From an uncultured Burkholderiales bacterium (GTDB taxonomy: Bacteria; Pseudomonadota; Gammaproteobacteria; Burkholderiales; Burkholderiaceae_E): 20,696 nucleotides of DNA. Below, in pieces: positions 13,850 through 20,696 of the stretch. Location: NCBI GenBank assembly GCA_903923345.1, contig CAIXXI010000351.1, positions 1 to 20,696 on the forward strand, read 5' to 3'. The position numbers and the translations under genes are program-made. The notes below the pieces were generated by a model that saw only the letters and a list, made by a program, of their open reading frames with translations, was not told where the DNA came from and ran no database searches. Position 1 is the stretch's first letter; the number at the start of each line of letters is the position of its first letter.

Positions 13850-14097
13850 GGTGGCTGGATCGGCCTGCGTCCCGCCACGCCCAGCAATGTGCCGATCGTT
13901 GGTCGTTCGCGCTTGCCCAACCTCTCTATCTGAACACCGGTCACGGCACCCTGGGCTGGACCTATGCCTGCGGCTCGGGCAAGAGTATTGCCCGCATCGT
14001 GAGCGGCCTGGCTCCGGAAATTGACTTTGCATTCACCGGGCTGCCGTCGCAGGGCGGCCTGGCGGCCAGCCTGCAGCCCTCGATGCGCGGCGGCTGA
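13850..14097 (+). pseudogene. dadA: D-amino-acid dehydrogenase (DadA-like), 3' remnant with frameshift
   Basis: The plus strand encodes the C-terminal part of a DadA-type FAD enzyme: GGWIGLRPATPSNVPIVGRS, then after a frameshift YLNTGHGTLGWTYACGSGKS and the terminal segment to TGA at 14095-14097. The first part is in one frame and hits a stop at 13931. Removing one CT from the CTCTCT run at 13922-13927 restores NLYLNTGHGTLGW exactly, so a 2-base slippage has broken even this remnant. About 80% of a normal DadA (about 415-430 residues), including the N-terminal FAD-binding GxGxxG, is absent. It abuts the truncated lysR remnant back to back. Confidence 0.82.
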
Positions 14098-14115
14098 GCC
14101 GGCGCGCGCTGCAGG

Positions 14116-15135
14116 TCAGGCGGTCGCCAGGGCCTCCTCACGCCGGGGCTCGAGCTGCTGACTGATGTCGGCCAGCAATTCATAGGACCTCAGGCGGTCC
14201 TCATGCTCGAACACGGTGGCGCTGACCATCAGTTCGTTGGCGCCGGTGCGTTCGATGAAGGCCTGCAGTTCGCGGCGAACGGTTTCGGGCGAGCCGACGA
14301 ATGAACATTCGAGCATGCGCATCGCATGGGCTTTTTCAGCCGGCGACCAGTAGGTCTCGATGTCATCGATCGGCGGCGACAGCAACCCGCGACGGTTGCG
14401 GACCATGTCGGTGAAGCGCTGCTGCAGGCTGGTGAACAGGCGGGTCGCCTTGCGGTCGGTGTCGGCGCAGATCACATTGATGCAGGGCATCGCATAGGAC
14501 CGCTCAAGCTGTTCGGACGGCTGGAACAGCTGACGATAGGCCCGCAGGGCCATGTCGAGGTCGGACGGGGCAAAGTGAGAGGCGAAGGCATAGGGTAGCC
14601 CGAAATGCGCGGCGACCTGGGCTCCGTAGGTGCTCGATCCGAGAATCCACATCGGCACATGGGTGCCTGCTCCAGGCACCGCCCGAATGGACTGACCGGG
14701 CTGGATATCGCCGAACAGCATCTGCAGGGCCTGGATGTCGTCGGGGAAGTGCTCGGCGGCCTGCGGGTGGGCGCGCAAGGCCCGCATCGTGGCCTGATCG
14801 GTGCCCGGCGCGCGGCCCAGTCCGAGGTCGATTCGACCCGGATACAGCGATGCCAGCGTGCCGAACTGCTCGGCAATCACCAGAGGGGAATGGTTCGGCA
14901 GCATGATGCCGCCCGATCCCAGGCGGATGGTCGAGGTGCCGCCGGCCAGATAGCCGATGACCACCGACGTGGCCGAGCTGGCAATCCCGGTCATGTTGTG
15001 ATGCTCGGCCACCCAGTAGCGACGATAGCCAAAGCGTTCGGCATGACGGGCCAGATCGAGGGCCTTGGGCAATGCCTCCACGGGCGTCTCGCCCATACGG
15101 ACGGGAACCAGATCGAGAATCGAGACAGGAATCAT
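14116..15135 (-). CDS. yhbW: YhbW-like LLM-class flavin-dependent monooxygenase
   Basis: A 339-residue protein of the bacterial luciferase-like family, with FMNH2-type chemistry on an unknown substrate. It follows E. coli YhbW closely: SILDLVPV at the N-terminus, YRRYWVAEHHNMTGIASSATSVVIGYLA, LGSGGIMLPNHSPLVIAEQFGTL, YPGRIDLGLGRAPGTDQ, WILGSSTYGAQVAAHFGLPYAFASHFAP, CINVICADT, and the C-terminal ANELMVSATVFEHEDRLRSYELL. The ATG at 15135 aligns with the E. coli start; a GTG three codons upstream is the alternative. No clear ribosome binding site is visible for either. It converges with the dadA remnant, 18 bases apart. Confidence 0.93.
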   Translation of the reverse strand: MIPVSILDLVPVRMGETPVEALPKALDLARHAERFGYRRYWVAEHHNMTGIASSATSVVIGYLAGGTSTIRLGSGGIMLPNHSPLVIAEQFGTLASLYPGRIDLGLGRAPGTDQATMRALRAHPQAAEHFPDDIQALQMLFGDIQPGQSIRAVPGAGTHVPMWILGSSTYGAQVAAHFGLPYAFASHFAPSDLDMALRAYRQLFQPSEQLERSYAMPCINVICADTDRKATRLFTSLQQRFTDMVRNRRGLLSPPIDDIETYWSPAEKAHAMRMLECSFVGSPETVRRELQAFIERTGANELMVSATVFEHEDRLRSYELLADISQQLEPRREEALATA

Positions 15136-15229
15136 GGGCGGCACCGGGCAGACAGGACGAAGTGGCGAAACCTTACCACCACCCGGATGGCTGCAGGGTC
15201 GGCCTGTGTGCCCGTTCGGCCCGTCCGGG

Positions 15230-15631
15230 TCAATCGTTCAGACCGATCCGCTCGAAGCGGAACGCCGTGCCGAAGCGCTCGAAGTCATGGCTGGTCACGC
15301 CATGGCGCAGTGACCCCTCGAAGCGCTCGGGCGGCTCGACCACCACGACGCGCAGCACCGCGGTGTCTCCGGGCTTGACGAGCCCGGCATGCACCGCAGC
15401 CGTTGCCACCGTGGAGTCGCCGGTGTAGAGGTCGCTGCCCCAGACCGGACCGTCTGATTCGCCGGTGATCCGGAAGTAATAGCTCAGGCCGACCTCGGTG
15501 CAGTGATCGACCATCGTCCGGGGCGGATCATGGGCCAGCAGGCCCTGCTCGAGCAGTTGCGACATCTCCTGCGGTTTGAGCTGACCGCGGCGGTCGAAAT
15601 AGGCAACCAGTTCCTGGATTACTTTCATCAT
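15230..15631 (-). CDS. small LCCL-domain protein
   Basis: A 133-residue soluble protein without signal peptide. Residues 1-35 are a helical start (VIQELVAYFDRRGQLKPQEMSQLLEQG). From about residue 55 it shows an LCCL-type domain: VWGSDLYTGDSTVATAAVHAGLVKPGDTAVLRVVVVEPPERFEGSLRHGVTSHDF. This matches the family consensus VWGT-D-Y-T-x-D-S-x-x-x-TAAVHAG with the later y-x-GS-x-x-x-GV-x-S. The cysteines typical of eukaryotic secreted LCCL domains are absent, as expected for a cytosolic version. Its ATG overlaps the stop of the VWA gene by one base (TGATG), placing it as the last gene of the MoxR operon. A role in that operon's protein-remodelling task is inferred from coupling only. Confidence 0.78.
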   Translation of the reverse strand: MMKVIQELVAYFDRRGQLKPQEMSQLLEQGLLAHDPPRTMVDHCTEVGLSYYFRITGESDGPVWGSDLYTGDSTVATAAVHAGLVKPGDTAVLRVVVVEPPERFEGSLRHGVTSHDFERFGTAFRFERIGLND

Positions 15632-16878
15632 CAGGCCTCACGGGGATCGAGGTGAAGGACGCGCCCCTGCACCGGGCTGAAGCCGGGCCGGGACTCGGGT
15701 GGCAACAGCCACAGCAGTTCATAGGGCATGGATTCGTCGGGCATCAGGATGTCGCCATCGGTGATGACGACCACGGCTCGAACGAGTGGGTCGAGCGCCA
15801 GATGGCGCAGTGCCGGTGAGAGGTCGCTGCCGCCCCAGCCGTCGATGCGCTTGCGAGCCAGCGCCTGCGGTTCGAGGATCTCGTCGGCGGTGACCGCCGC
15901 ATCGCACTGGACGAGCCTGACCTGATCGACGCCGAGGCTTTCGCAGAAGTCTGCGATCGCGCCCAGCGCACGGGGCAGTTCGTCGGTCATCGAGCCGCTG
16001 GTATCCAGCACGATGTTCAGCGTCCAGCTCTCGCGCCGACGACCGGGCAGCACGACGCCTGCCGAAGCTGCGGACCGACGGGCTGGTCGCTCGAAGGTGC
16101 GAGGGCCCATCGCAACCGACTCGATCCAGCGCTGCAGCGGCAGGAGGGCCACGGCTCGATAAGCGCCACGACGGGACTCGACCACCTGGCTGGATGCTCC
16201 CGGTTCCAGGCCCATCTGACTGAGCAGGGATCCGGGCAGCTTGCCGCGGGCATGGGCCACTTGCAGCCCCCGCCTGGCGGTCTGTTCGATCTGCTTTTGC
16301 AGGGCACGCTGCTCAGCTGCGCTGGCTTCGAACCACTCCCGCTCGAGCGCATCGGCCAGGACGTCGCCATCCGGGTCGCCGGCATCACCTGGGCCACCCT
16401 GCGAAGCACCCTCACCGACCTGCCAGACCCGCTGGCGAGAGGCGCCCTCGGCTGCCTGCGAGCGGGCCTGGCGTCGCAATTCGAGCAGGATCTCCTCGGC
16501 TGACCGCAGCCGGGCATTGGGCATGTCCAGGCCACCGGCCGGGATGCGGGCAACACCCAGCTCATGGCGCAGGATGTCGTTGATGATGTAGTCGTGGGCG
16601 ATGTTGAACTGCATCAGATTGCTGCCGCGAGCGCGCGAGTGGGTGCGAAGCGCCAGGTGCAGCAACTCGTGGGCCACGACGAATCCGAGGTCGGCTTCAT
16701 TGAGGCTGGCAACGAAGGTCGGATTGGCCACCATCCGGCCCGAGGCGAACACGCCCATGGTTGGAACGCGCGTGTCCAGGTTGACCCGGGCGGCCGCAGC
16801 CAGCCCGGTCAGATACGGAAACGCGACCGTGCAGCGGCGCAGGGCGCGCTCCACACGCAACAAGGGGGTGTCGCTCAT
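15631..16878 (-). CDS. DUF2201-type putative zinc metallopeptidase with C-terminal VWA-like domain
   Basis: A 415-residue cytoplasmic protein. The N-terminal putative peptidase domain has HELLH at residues 70-74 (HExxH), preceded by LNEADLGFVVA and followed by an NIAHDYIINDIL helix, as in the DUF2201 N-terminal domain. A low-complexity linker with a GDAGDPDGD stretch (about 155-175) comes next. The C-terminal von Willebrand A-like domain has the MIDAS sequence DTSGS at 292-296 and later GWGGSDLSPAL and VVVITDGD. In this family the VWA domain partners with MoxR ATPases. Its start overlaps the MoxR stop by four bases (ATGA), so they are translationally coupled. Whether it has peptidase activity is untested; the motif is complete. 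Confidence 0.92.
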   Translation of the reverse strand: MSDTPLLRVERALRRCTVAFPYLTGLAAAARVNLDTRVPTMGVFASGRMVANPTFVASLNEADLGFVVAHELLHLALRTHSRARGSNLMQFNIAHDYIINDILRHELGVARIPAGGLDMPNARLRSAEEILLELRRQARSQAAEGASRQRVWQVGEGASQGGPGDAGDPDGDVLADALEREWFEASAAEQRALQKQIEQTARRGLQVAHARGKLPGSLLSQMGLEPGASSQVVESRRGAYRAVALLPLQRWIESVAMGPRTFERPARRSAASAGVVLPGRRRESWTLNIVLDTSGSMTDELPRALGAIADFCESLGVDQVRLVQCDAAVTADEILEPQALARKRIDGWGGSDLSPALRHLALDPLVRAVVVITDGDILMPDESMPYELLWLLPPESRPGFSPVQGRVLHLDPREA

Positions 16879-17984
16879 GCTGCCAGCGGCTGCGCGGTAT
16901 CAGCGTCGTCGAGCGCGGCGACCCGCCGCAGCAGATCGAGCATGGCCGCCTCACCGCCGAGATCCCCCCAGCGCTCGACCAGGTCGGTCAGCACCATCAA
17001 CTGATGCTCATCAGGCAGTGCACGCAGGAAGGCATCGATCGTGGCCGGATCGACCTGGGGCAGGCTGCCTGCTTTCAGGTGCTGACGAATGCAATCGAGG
17101 ATGAACCATCGACCGGATTCCCCGGCCGGCAGCGTGTGAGGCTCGCGCAGGTAGTCGGGCAGTTCGCGCAGCGGCGTGAGCGACTCTTCCGCCAGCGCGC
17201 AGAACACCGCCGCATCCTGCGCAGACAGACGTCCGAAGGCCAGAGCGCGACGGGTCGTGGGGTTGAGCACGCCGTTGGATTCGGCCAAATCCAGCGACCT
17301 TGAAAAGGCCGCCCAGGATCGCGGTGTGGAAAACGGCGAAGGCTCATCCGGCACCGGCCTGACCAGTGACTCGGGCATCGACGCCACGAATCGCCTGACA
17401 TCCGCCCGGACACCATGGGTCGCGGCCCATTGCAACCACTCATCGGTGTCGACCCGGATGTTCAGCACGGTGACCCGGTTGAGCAGCGCCGAACTCATCG
17501 ACCTGACCAGTGCCCGGTCCTGGATGCGATTGCCTGCAGCGACCACCCAGGTGCCGCGTGGCAGGGCGAATTCGCCGATTCGCCGCTCGAGCAGCAAGGA
17601 GTAGAAGGCTTTCTGAACGTCCGGTGCGCAGGCCGGCAATTCGTCCAGGAACAGGCAGAAGGGCTCGGCATTTTCGGGCAGCAGGGTGCGCGGAGGGCAG
17701 AACACCGAGCGCTCGCCGACGATGCGCGGCACGCCGCTGACATCTTCGGGGGCGATTTGAGTCCCCAGCAGTGATCGGCACGGCAGACCCGCTTCGCGAG
17801 CCGCTTCGAAGACGATGTCGGATTTGCCCACGCCCGGTGGTGCCAGCAGCAGGAAGCTCTGTTCGTGGGCCATCGCCTGGATCAGCTTTCTGGCCTGACG
17901 CAGGGTGATCGGTTGTTGGTGGCTCAGGCCGTCGCCGGAGAGGCCATTGGCATGCACATCGGCGATCAGGGACGCAGCATTCAT
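16875..17984 (-). CDS. MoxR-family AAA+ ATPase
   Basis: A 369-residue cytoplasmic AAA+ ATPase of the MoxR type, a chaperone-like remodeller that works with VWA proteins. Walker A is LLLAPPGVGKSD (about 45-56), with the first glycine replaced by Ala. Walker B is CLFLDEL (110-116), sensor 1 is VVAAGNR (Asn152), and the probable arginine finger is Arg170 in SALLNR. The C-terminal third is the helical lid plus an extension. The frame remains open for more than 200 codons upstream across the vapBC region, but ATG 17984 has GGAG eight bases upstream and family-like N-terminal residues. First gene of the three-gene operon; it diverges from vapB across a 132-base region holding a palindromic operator. 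Confidence 0.93.
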   Translation of the reverse strand: MNAASLIADVHANGLSGDGLSHQQPITLRQARKLIQAMAHEQSFLLLAPPGVGKSDIVFEAAREAGLPCRSLLGTQIAPEDVSGVPRIVGERSVFCPPRTLLPENAEPFCLFLDELPACAPDVQKAFYSLLLERRIGEFALPRGTWVVAAGNRIQDRALVRSMSSALLNRVTVLNIRVDTDEWLQWAATHGVRADVRRFVASMPESLVRPVPDEPSPFSTPRSWAAFSRSLDLAESNGVLNPTTRRALAFGRLSAQDAAVFCALAEESLTPLRELPDYLREPHTLPAGESGRWFILDCIRQHLKAGSLPQVDPATIDAFLRALPDEHQLMVLTDLVERWGDLGGEAAMLDLLRRVAALDDADTAQPLAA

Positions 17985-18061
17985 CGATGACTCCAGGAGA
18001 TGGGCCAGGCAGGCCAAGCGAGCAGTCTTCGACCGGGATTGAGAAGATGCAATGGTTACGA

Positions 18062-18084
18062 AATGGTTCCATAATGGAACCATT
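18062..18084. promoter_or_regulatory. perfect 23-bp palindrome, probable VapB operator
   Basis: Two 11-base arms (AATGGTTCCAT and its exact complement) flank a single central A. A further half-site AATGGTT lies at 18051-18057 in direct orientation, 11 bases (one helical turn) away. The centre contains CATAAT (18070-18075), a plausible -10 box for vapB, so bound repressor would block it. Autorepression by the antitoxin or the VapBC complex is the family norm. The palindrome also lies 78 bases from the MoxR start and could affect that operon. Confidence 0.65.
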
Positions 18085-18116
18085 CCTCCTGCGCTCTGAT
18101 GAGCGGAAATGACCCG

Positions 18117-18425
18117 ATGCCAACCCTGTCGATCAAGGACGTTCCAGAGCCGGTCGCGCAAGCCCTGCGTGAAAAGGCCCGACTCAATCACCGCTCCTTG
18201 CAGGGCGAGCTGATGGCGATGGTGATGCAGGCGGTTCAGCCCGGGCAGCAGGCTGCAGGCCACGGCCTGGACGCTGGCTATGCGGTCGGCATGGCCGCTC
18301 GACCCGCCAGCGGCTTGAAGTCGATCGAGCAGATCGCCCGCGAGCGACTGGGCGGGCGCAGCCGAGTCGATCGCAGTGCGCCGCGCTCGGGCGCGCGCAT
18401 CCGCTCGGATCGCGACACACGATGA
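18117..18425 (+). CDS. vapB: VapB/FitA-type antitoxin (ribbon-helix-helix)
   Basis: A 102-residue protein with an N-terminal ribbon-helix-helix: MPTLSIKDVPEPVAQALREKARLNHRSLQGELMAMV, the pattern of FitA/VapB-like antitoxins (short strand, helix, NHRSLQGEL turn, helix). The C-terminus is a long Gly/Arg/Ser-rich tail expected to wrap the toxin. An ATG six codons upstream (18099) is in frame and is the alternative start; 18117 is chosen because antitoxins of this type begin right before the first strand. The stop overlaps the vapC start in ATGA. Located directly after the palindromic operator. Confidence 0.85.
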   Translation: MPTLSIKDVPEPVAQALREKARLNHRSLQGELMAMVMQAVQPGQQAAGHGLDAGYAVGMAARPASGLKSIEQIARERLGGRSRVDRSAPRSGARIRSDRDTR

Positions 18426-18853
18426 CCCGATCGCTCTTTCGTGCCGAGCCGGGCGCGTCGCTGCGGATGCGCGCGCCGATCGTGGTTGACAGCGGCGTGC
18501 TGGCAGCCGTCCTTTTTGATGAACCCGAATGCAGCACGGCGCTGCGCCAGATGGCGGGCATGACCTTGTATGCCCCGCAGCTGATCGACTACGAACTGGC
18601 CAGTGTCGCGCTGGACAAGGCGCGGGCCGGGCTGGGCGAAATCGCAGCACAAGGTCTGGCCGACCTGAAAGTGCTGGCGATTGAGCGGGTGCGGGTCGAA
18701 CCGATTGCCCAGACGACCCTCGCCATGAGCTTTCGGCTGAGCAGCTTCGATGCGGCCTATCTGTGGCTGGCCGCCGAGCTCAAGGCACCGCTGGTGACCT
18801 TCGATCCGAAGCTTGCCAAGGCGGCCCGCAAGCACCTGTTTTCAGGTGACTGA
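18422..18853 (+). CDS. vapC: VapC-type PIN-domain ribonuclease toxin
   Basis: A 143-residue PIN domain with all four acidic metal ligands: Asp23 (VVDSGVL), Glu58 (IDYELASV), Asp110 (SSFDAAYLWLA) and Asp128 (VTFDPKL). VapC toxins cut tRNA or rRNA when the antitoxin is lost. The ATG overlaps the vapB stop by four bases. An internal ATG at residue 16 would give a start closer to other VapCs, so the first 15 residues may be a lineage extension or may not be translated. Intact ligands suggest an active toxin. A small hairpin follows the stop. Confidence 0.88.
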   Translation: MTRSLFRAEPGASLRMRAPIVVDSGVLAAVLFDEPECSTALRQMAGMTLYAPQLIDYELASVALDKARAGLGEIAAQGLADLKVLAIERVRVEPIAQTTLAMSFRLSSFDAAYLWLAAELKAPLVTFDPKLAKAARKHLFSGD

Positions 18854-18868
18854 CCCCTGCATCAGGGG
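18854..18868. terminator. small hairpin between vapC and the glutathione S-transferase gene
   Basis: CCCCTG and CAGGGG with a three-base CAT loop lie between two convergent genes, starting right after the vapC stop. The stem is short and has no T tract. Confidence 0.35.
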
Positions 18869-18879
18869 CGATGGAACGC

Positions 18880-19575
18880 TCAGGAGGCCTTGAGCCGTTC
18901 GTTCTGCGGAAACATGTTGCGCCGCGCGTCGTCGTCCATCTCGGCCTTGAAGACGTGGGCGGTTCGCAGGGTCTCGACGCGTTTGGCAGCCGGGCGGGCA
19001 TTGATTTCGTCAAGCAGGCGCTTGATGTGCGGGTAATGCGCCCAGGGGTTGTCCATGCCCAGCACATACGGCACCATCCGCGCCCAGCCCCACAGCGCCA
19101 TGTCGACGATGCTGTAGTCCTTGCCGAGCATGTAGTGATGCTGGGCCAGGCGGTTGTCGATGATCGTCCAGTGCCGGTGGGCCTCGAAGTCGTAGCGGTT
19201 GAGCGCGTATTCCTTCGGCTCCGGGGCGGCATGGCGAAAATGCACCGATTGCCCTGAATACGGGCCGATGCCGGAGGCCACGAACATAAGCCACTCGAGC
19301 ATCTCGCCACGGGCGGCTGAGCTCAGGTCGGTGGGTACGAAGCGACCGGCACGGTCAGCCAGAAAGAGCAGGATTGCATTACTGTCGAAGACCACGGTGC
19401 CGTTTTCATCGATCACCGGGACCTTGGCGTTCGGGTTCAGCTTGGTGAAGGCTGCGGTGTGCTGGTCGCCTTTGCGGGTGTCCACCGGGATCGGTTCGTA
19501 GGACAGGCCGAGTTCCTCGAGCAGCAGGGCCACCTTCATCGGATTGGGCGCGGCGTTGTAGTAGAACTTCAGCAT
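18880..19575 (-). CDS. glutathione S-transferase family protein
   Basis: A 231-residue cytoplasmic GST-fold protein. The N-terminal thioredoxin-like domain has YYNAAPNPMKVALLLEELGLSYE, NPNAKVPVI (the cis-proline that positions glutathione) and DSNAILLFLADRAG, where DSNAI stands at the usual ESxAI glutathione gamma-glutamyl site. The C-terminal helical domain includes YMLGKDYSIVDMALWGWARMV with the GST N-capping box (SIVD). It resembles the bacterial YfcG/YghU-like group, which often has disulfide-bond reductase activity. ATG 19575 is chosen from homologues; the frame extends 15 codons further with no better ribosome site. It converges with vapC. Confidence 0.93.
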   Translation of the reverse strand: MLKFYYNAAPNPMKVALLLEELGLSYEPIPVDTRKGDQHTAAFTKLNPNAKVPVIDENGTVVFDSNAILLFLADRAGRFVPTDLSSAARGEMLEWLMFVASGIGPYSGQSVHFRHAAPEPKEYALNRYDFEAHRHWTIIDNRLAQHHYMLGKDYSIVDMALWGWARMVPYVLGMDNPWAHYPHIKRLLDEINARPAAKRVETLRTAHVFKAEMDDDARRNMFPQNERLKAS

Positions 19576-19681
19576 GGGGCGTCTCGCTCGGTGGGAAAGT
19601 GTCGGGATGCGGCCGGTCAAGGTGAGTGTCGCACACAGTGCGTCAACCCGGGCATCCCGCCATCGGGCAGCCGCGTGCGCG

Positions 19682-20473
19682 TCAAACGCTTCGGATCGGC
19701 TTGAGCGGGCCGTCGAAGCGCTCGGTCAGGGGCGCGTGCTCGAGCGGTGCAAAGTCGATCGGCTGCTCGGGCACTTCGATCTCGGGCACCTTGTCGAGCA
19801 GGTGCCGGATCAGGGTCAGTCGCCCGCGGCGCTGATCGTTGAAATCGACCAGCGTCCAGGGTGCGTGCCGGGTGTGGGTCGCTTCGAGCATGGCGTCGCG
19901 GGCCTTGCCGTATTCGCGGTATTTCTCGCGGGCCTTGAGGTCGATCGGCGAAAGCTTCCAGCGCTTGAGCGGGTCATCGAGCCGCTCACGAAAGCGGATT
20001 TCCTGCTGGGCCTGATCGACGGTCAGCCAGTACTTGAGCAGGACGATGCCGTCATCGACCAGCAGTTTTTCGAAAACTGGCGCCTGCTTCAGAAAGCGCT
20101 TGTACTCGGCATCGGTGCAATAGCCCATCACTTTCTCGACACCGGCGCGGTTGTACCAGCTGCGGTCGAGCAGGGCGATCTGGCCGGCCGAAGGCAAGTG
20201 GGCGATGTAACGCTGGAAGTACCACTGCGTGCGTTCGTCTTCACTGGGCTTGGGCAGTGCAACGATATGGGCCTGCCGCGGGTTCAGGGCCGATGCAATC
20301 GCGTTGATCACACCGCCCTTGCCCGCTGTGTCGCGGCCTTCGAAGATGATGACCACCCGTCGACCTTGCCGCTGCACCCAGCGTGCGACCCGATTGAGTT
20401 CGAGTTCCATCGGCTCGACGGCCGACTCATAGTCCTGGCGGTTCATCGCGCCGGTTGTTTTTGCTTTGGCCAT
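19682..20473 (-). CDS. ppk2: polyphosphate kinase 2
   Basis: A 263-residue PPK2 enzyme, which moves phosphate between polyphosphate and nucleoside diphosphates (ADP/GDP to ATP/GTP). Walker A is FEGRDTAGKGG (44-54), Walker B is LLDRSWYNRAGVEKVMGY (101-118), and the lid loop is RFRERLDDPLKRWKLSPIDL (160-179). The single-domain size and the early strand RRVVIIFEGRDTAGKGG fit class I PPK2. The start at ATG 20473 has GGAGA six bases upstream; the open frame upstream is not needed. It is divergent from the partial thioesterase gene at the right edge. No ppk1 or exopolyphosphatase is nearby. Confidence 0.95.
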   Translation of the reverse strand: MAKAKTTGAMNRQDYESAVEPMELELNRVARWVQRQGRRVVIIFEGRDTAGKGGVINAIASALNPRQAHIVALPKPSEDERTQWYFQRYIAHLPSAGQIALLDRSWYNRAGVEKVMGYCTDAEYKRFLKQAPVFEKLLVDDGIVLLKYWLTVDQAQQEIRFRERLDDPLKRWKLSPIDLKAREKYREYGKARDAMLEATHTRHAPWTLVDFNDQRRGRLTLIRHLLDKVPEIEVPEQPIDFAPLEHAPLTERFDGPLKPIRSV

Positions 20474-20582
20474 GGTGTCTCCGGTGTTGCCCGCTGTGAA
20501 GCCGGGCGATCGTGATGGTGAGGGGCCTTTTGATTGTGGCATCCTCGAGCGCTTGTTTACATGCCTCAGCGCTCATCAGCTC

Positions 20583-20696
20583 ATGCCATCTTTTGTCGAA
20601 CTCCTCGAGGGTGCTTTCGAACCACTGGGCGAATCGCCCGAGACCGGTCAGCGTTTCACGATGGCCATGACCGATGACTGGCAACAGGGCCGGGTG
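20583..20696 (+). CDS. probable acyl-CoA thioesterase (hotdog fold), cut off by the window edge
   Basis: Only the first 38 residues are present (MPSFVELLEGAFEPLG through to DDWQQGRV). The pattern of a short amphipathic helix, then a beta strand and DDWQQGRV resembles the start of TesB-like thioesterases, in which W-x-x-GR is followed by FGG and the hotdog helix. It diverges from ppk2 with 109 bases between the starts. No clear ribosome site precedes the ATG. The opposite strand also has an open frame here (20427-20684), but this frame gives the recognisable protein. The call is tentative because most of the gene is outside the window. Confidence 0.55.
   Translation, partial: MPSFVELLEGAFEPLGESPETGQRFTMAMTDDWQQGRV

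Noticed and set aside
17985..18650. Upstream extension of the MoxR frame through the vapBC region
   Set aside because: The extension is antisense to well-supported vapB and vapC, is Arg/Pro/Ser-rich, and ATG 17984 has a ribosome binding site.
19574..20515. 313-codon plus-strand frame opposite ppk2
   Set aside because: The minus strand encodes PPK2 with Walker motifs; the plus frame is a shadow.
20427..20684. 85-codon minus-strand frame at the right edge overlapping the ppk2 start
   Set aside because: The plus strand over the same bases gives a recognisable thioesterase N-terminus, and the minus frame would overlap ppk2 by 47 bases.
1..20696. tRNA, rRNA, CRISPR, insertion sequences or phage genes
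   Set aside because: No tRNA-like folds, repeat-spacer arrays, transposase motifs or integrase genes were seen on either strand.

Overview
The window comes from a GC-rich proteobacterium, most likely a betaproteobacterium (Burkholderiales or Rhodocyclales). This rests on high GC with long antisense shadow frames, a QueE with the CX14CX2C cluster, a Tat-exported high-potential iron-sulfur protein, RlhA, PPK2 and YhbW homologues, and TACAAT -10 boxes placed right against start codons. Genus cannot be assigned from the sequence alone. There are no rRNA or tRNA genes, insertion sequences or CRISPR arrays.

Layout, left to right. A 5'-truncated RelE/ParE-like toxin (3-293, +) converges on a CaiB/BaiF CoA-transferase (330-1535, -). 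Upstream of the transferase on the same strand is rlhA, the 23S rRNA C2501 hydroxylase (1569-3554, -). rlhA diverges from a nitronate monooxygenase (3635-4612, +). A compact queC-queE-queD operon (4688-6399, +) makes the 7-deazaguanine precursor CDG (preQ0 pathway). It meets, across a strong GC hairpin, a leftward group: a collagen-like protein with 138 uninterrupted Gly-X-Y triplets (6459-8162), a short leader ORF with a very strong ribosome binding site (8214-8282), an SRAP/YedK protein (8345-9043) and an exported protein built of three 23-residue CYS repeats (9063-9371).

Rightward again come a HiPIP (9634-9960), a cytoplasmic Fe-S/molybdopterin oxidoreductase (10151-12193) and a translationally coupled MFS transporter of the oxalate/formate-like type (12193-13533). 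A hairpin then leads into a scar: the 3' ends of a LysR regulator (-) and of a dadA-type D-amino-acid dehydrogenase (+) joined back to back, their 5' halves and shared promoter missing. The dadA remnant also carries a CT-repeat frameshift. An intact yhbW-like flavin monooxygenase follows (14116-15135, -).

The right third holds a tightly overlapped leftward operon (17984 to 15230) of a MoxR-type AAA+ ATPase, a DUF2201-type zinc-peptidase/VWA protein and a small LCCL-domain protein. A vapBC-type toxin-antitoxin pair diverges from it, with a perfect 23-bp palindrome in the shared promoter region. A glutathione S-transferase and a polyphosphate kinase 2 follow (both -), and at the right edge the first 38 codons of a probable acyl-CoA thioesterase (+).

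The most unusual items are the MoxR/VWA/LCCL operon, the fused lysR-dadA remnant, the collagen-like protein without a signal peptide and its leader ORF, the QueD-like protein with Ser where the catalytic Cys is expected, the CYS-repeat exported protein, and two promoters predicted to yield leaderless mRNAs.
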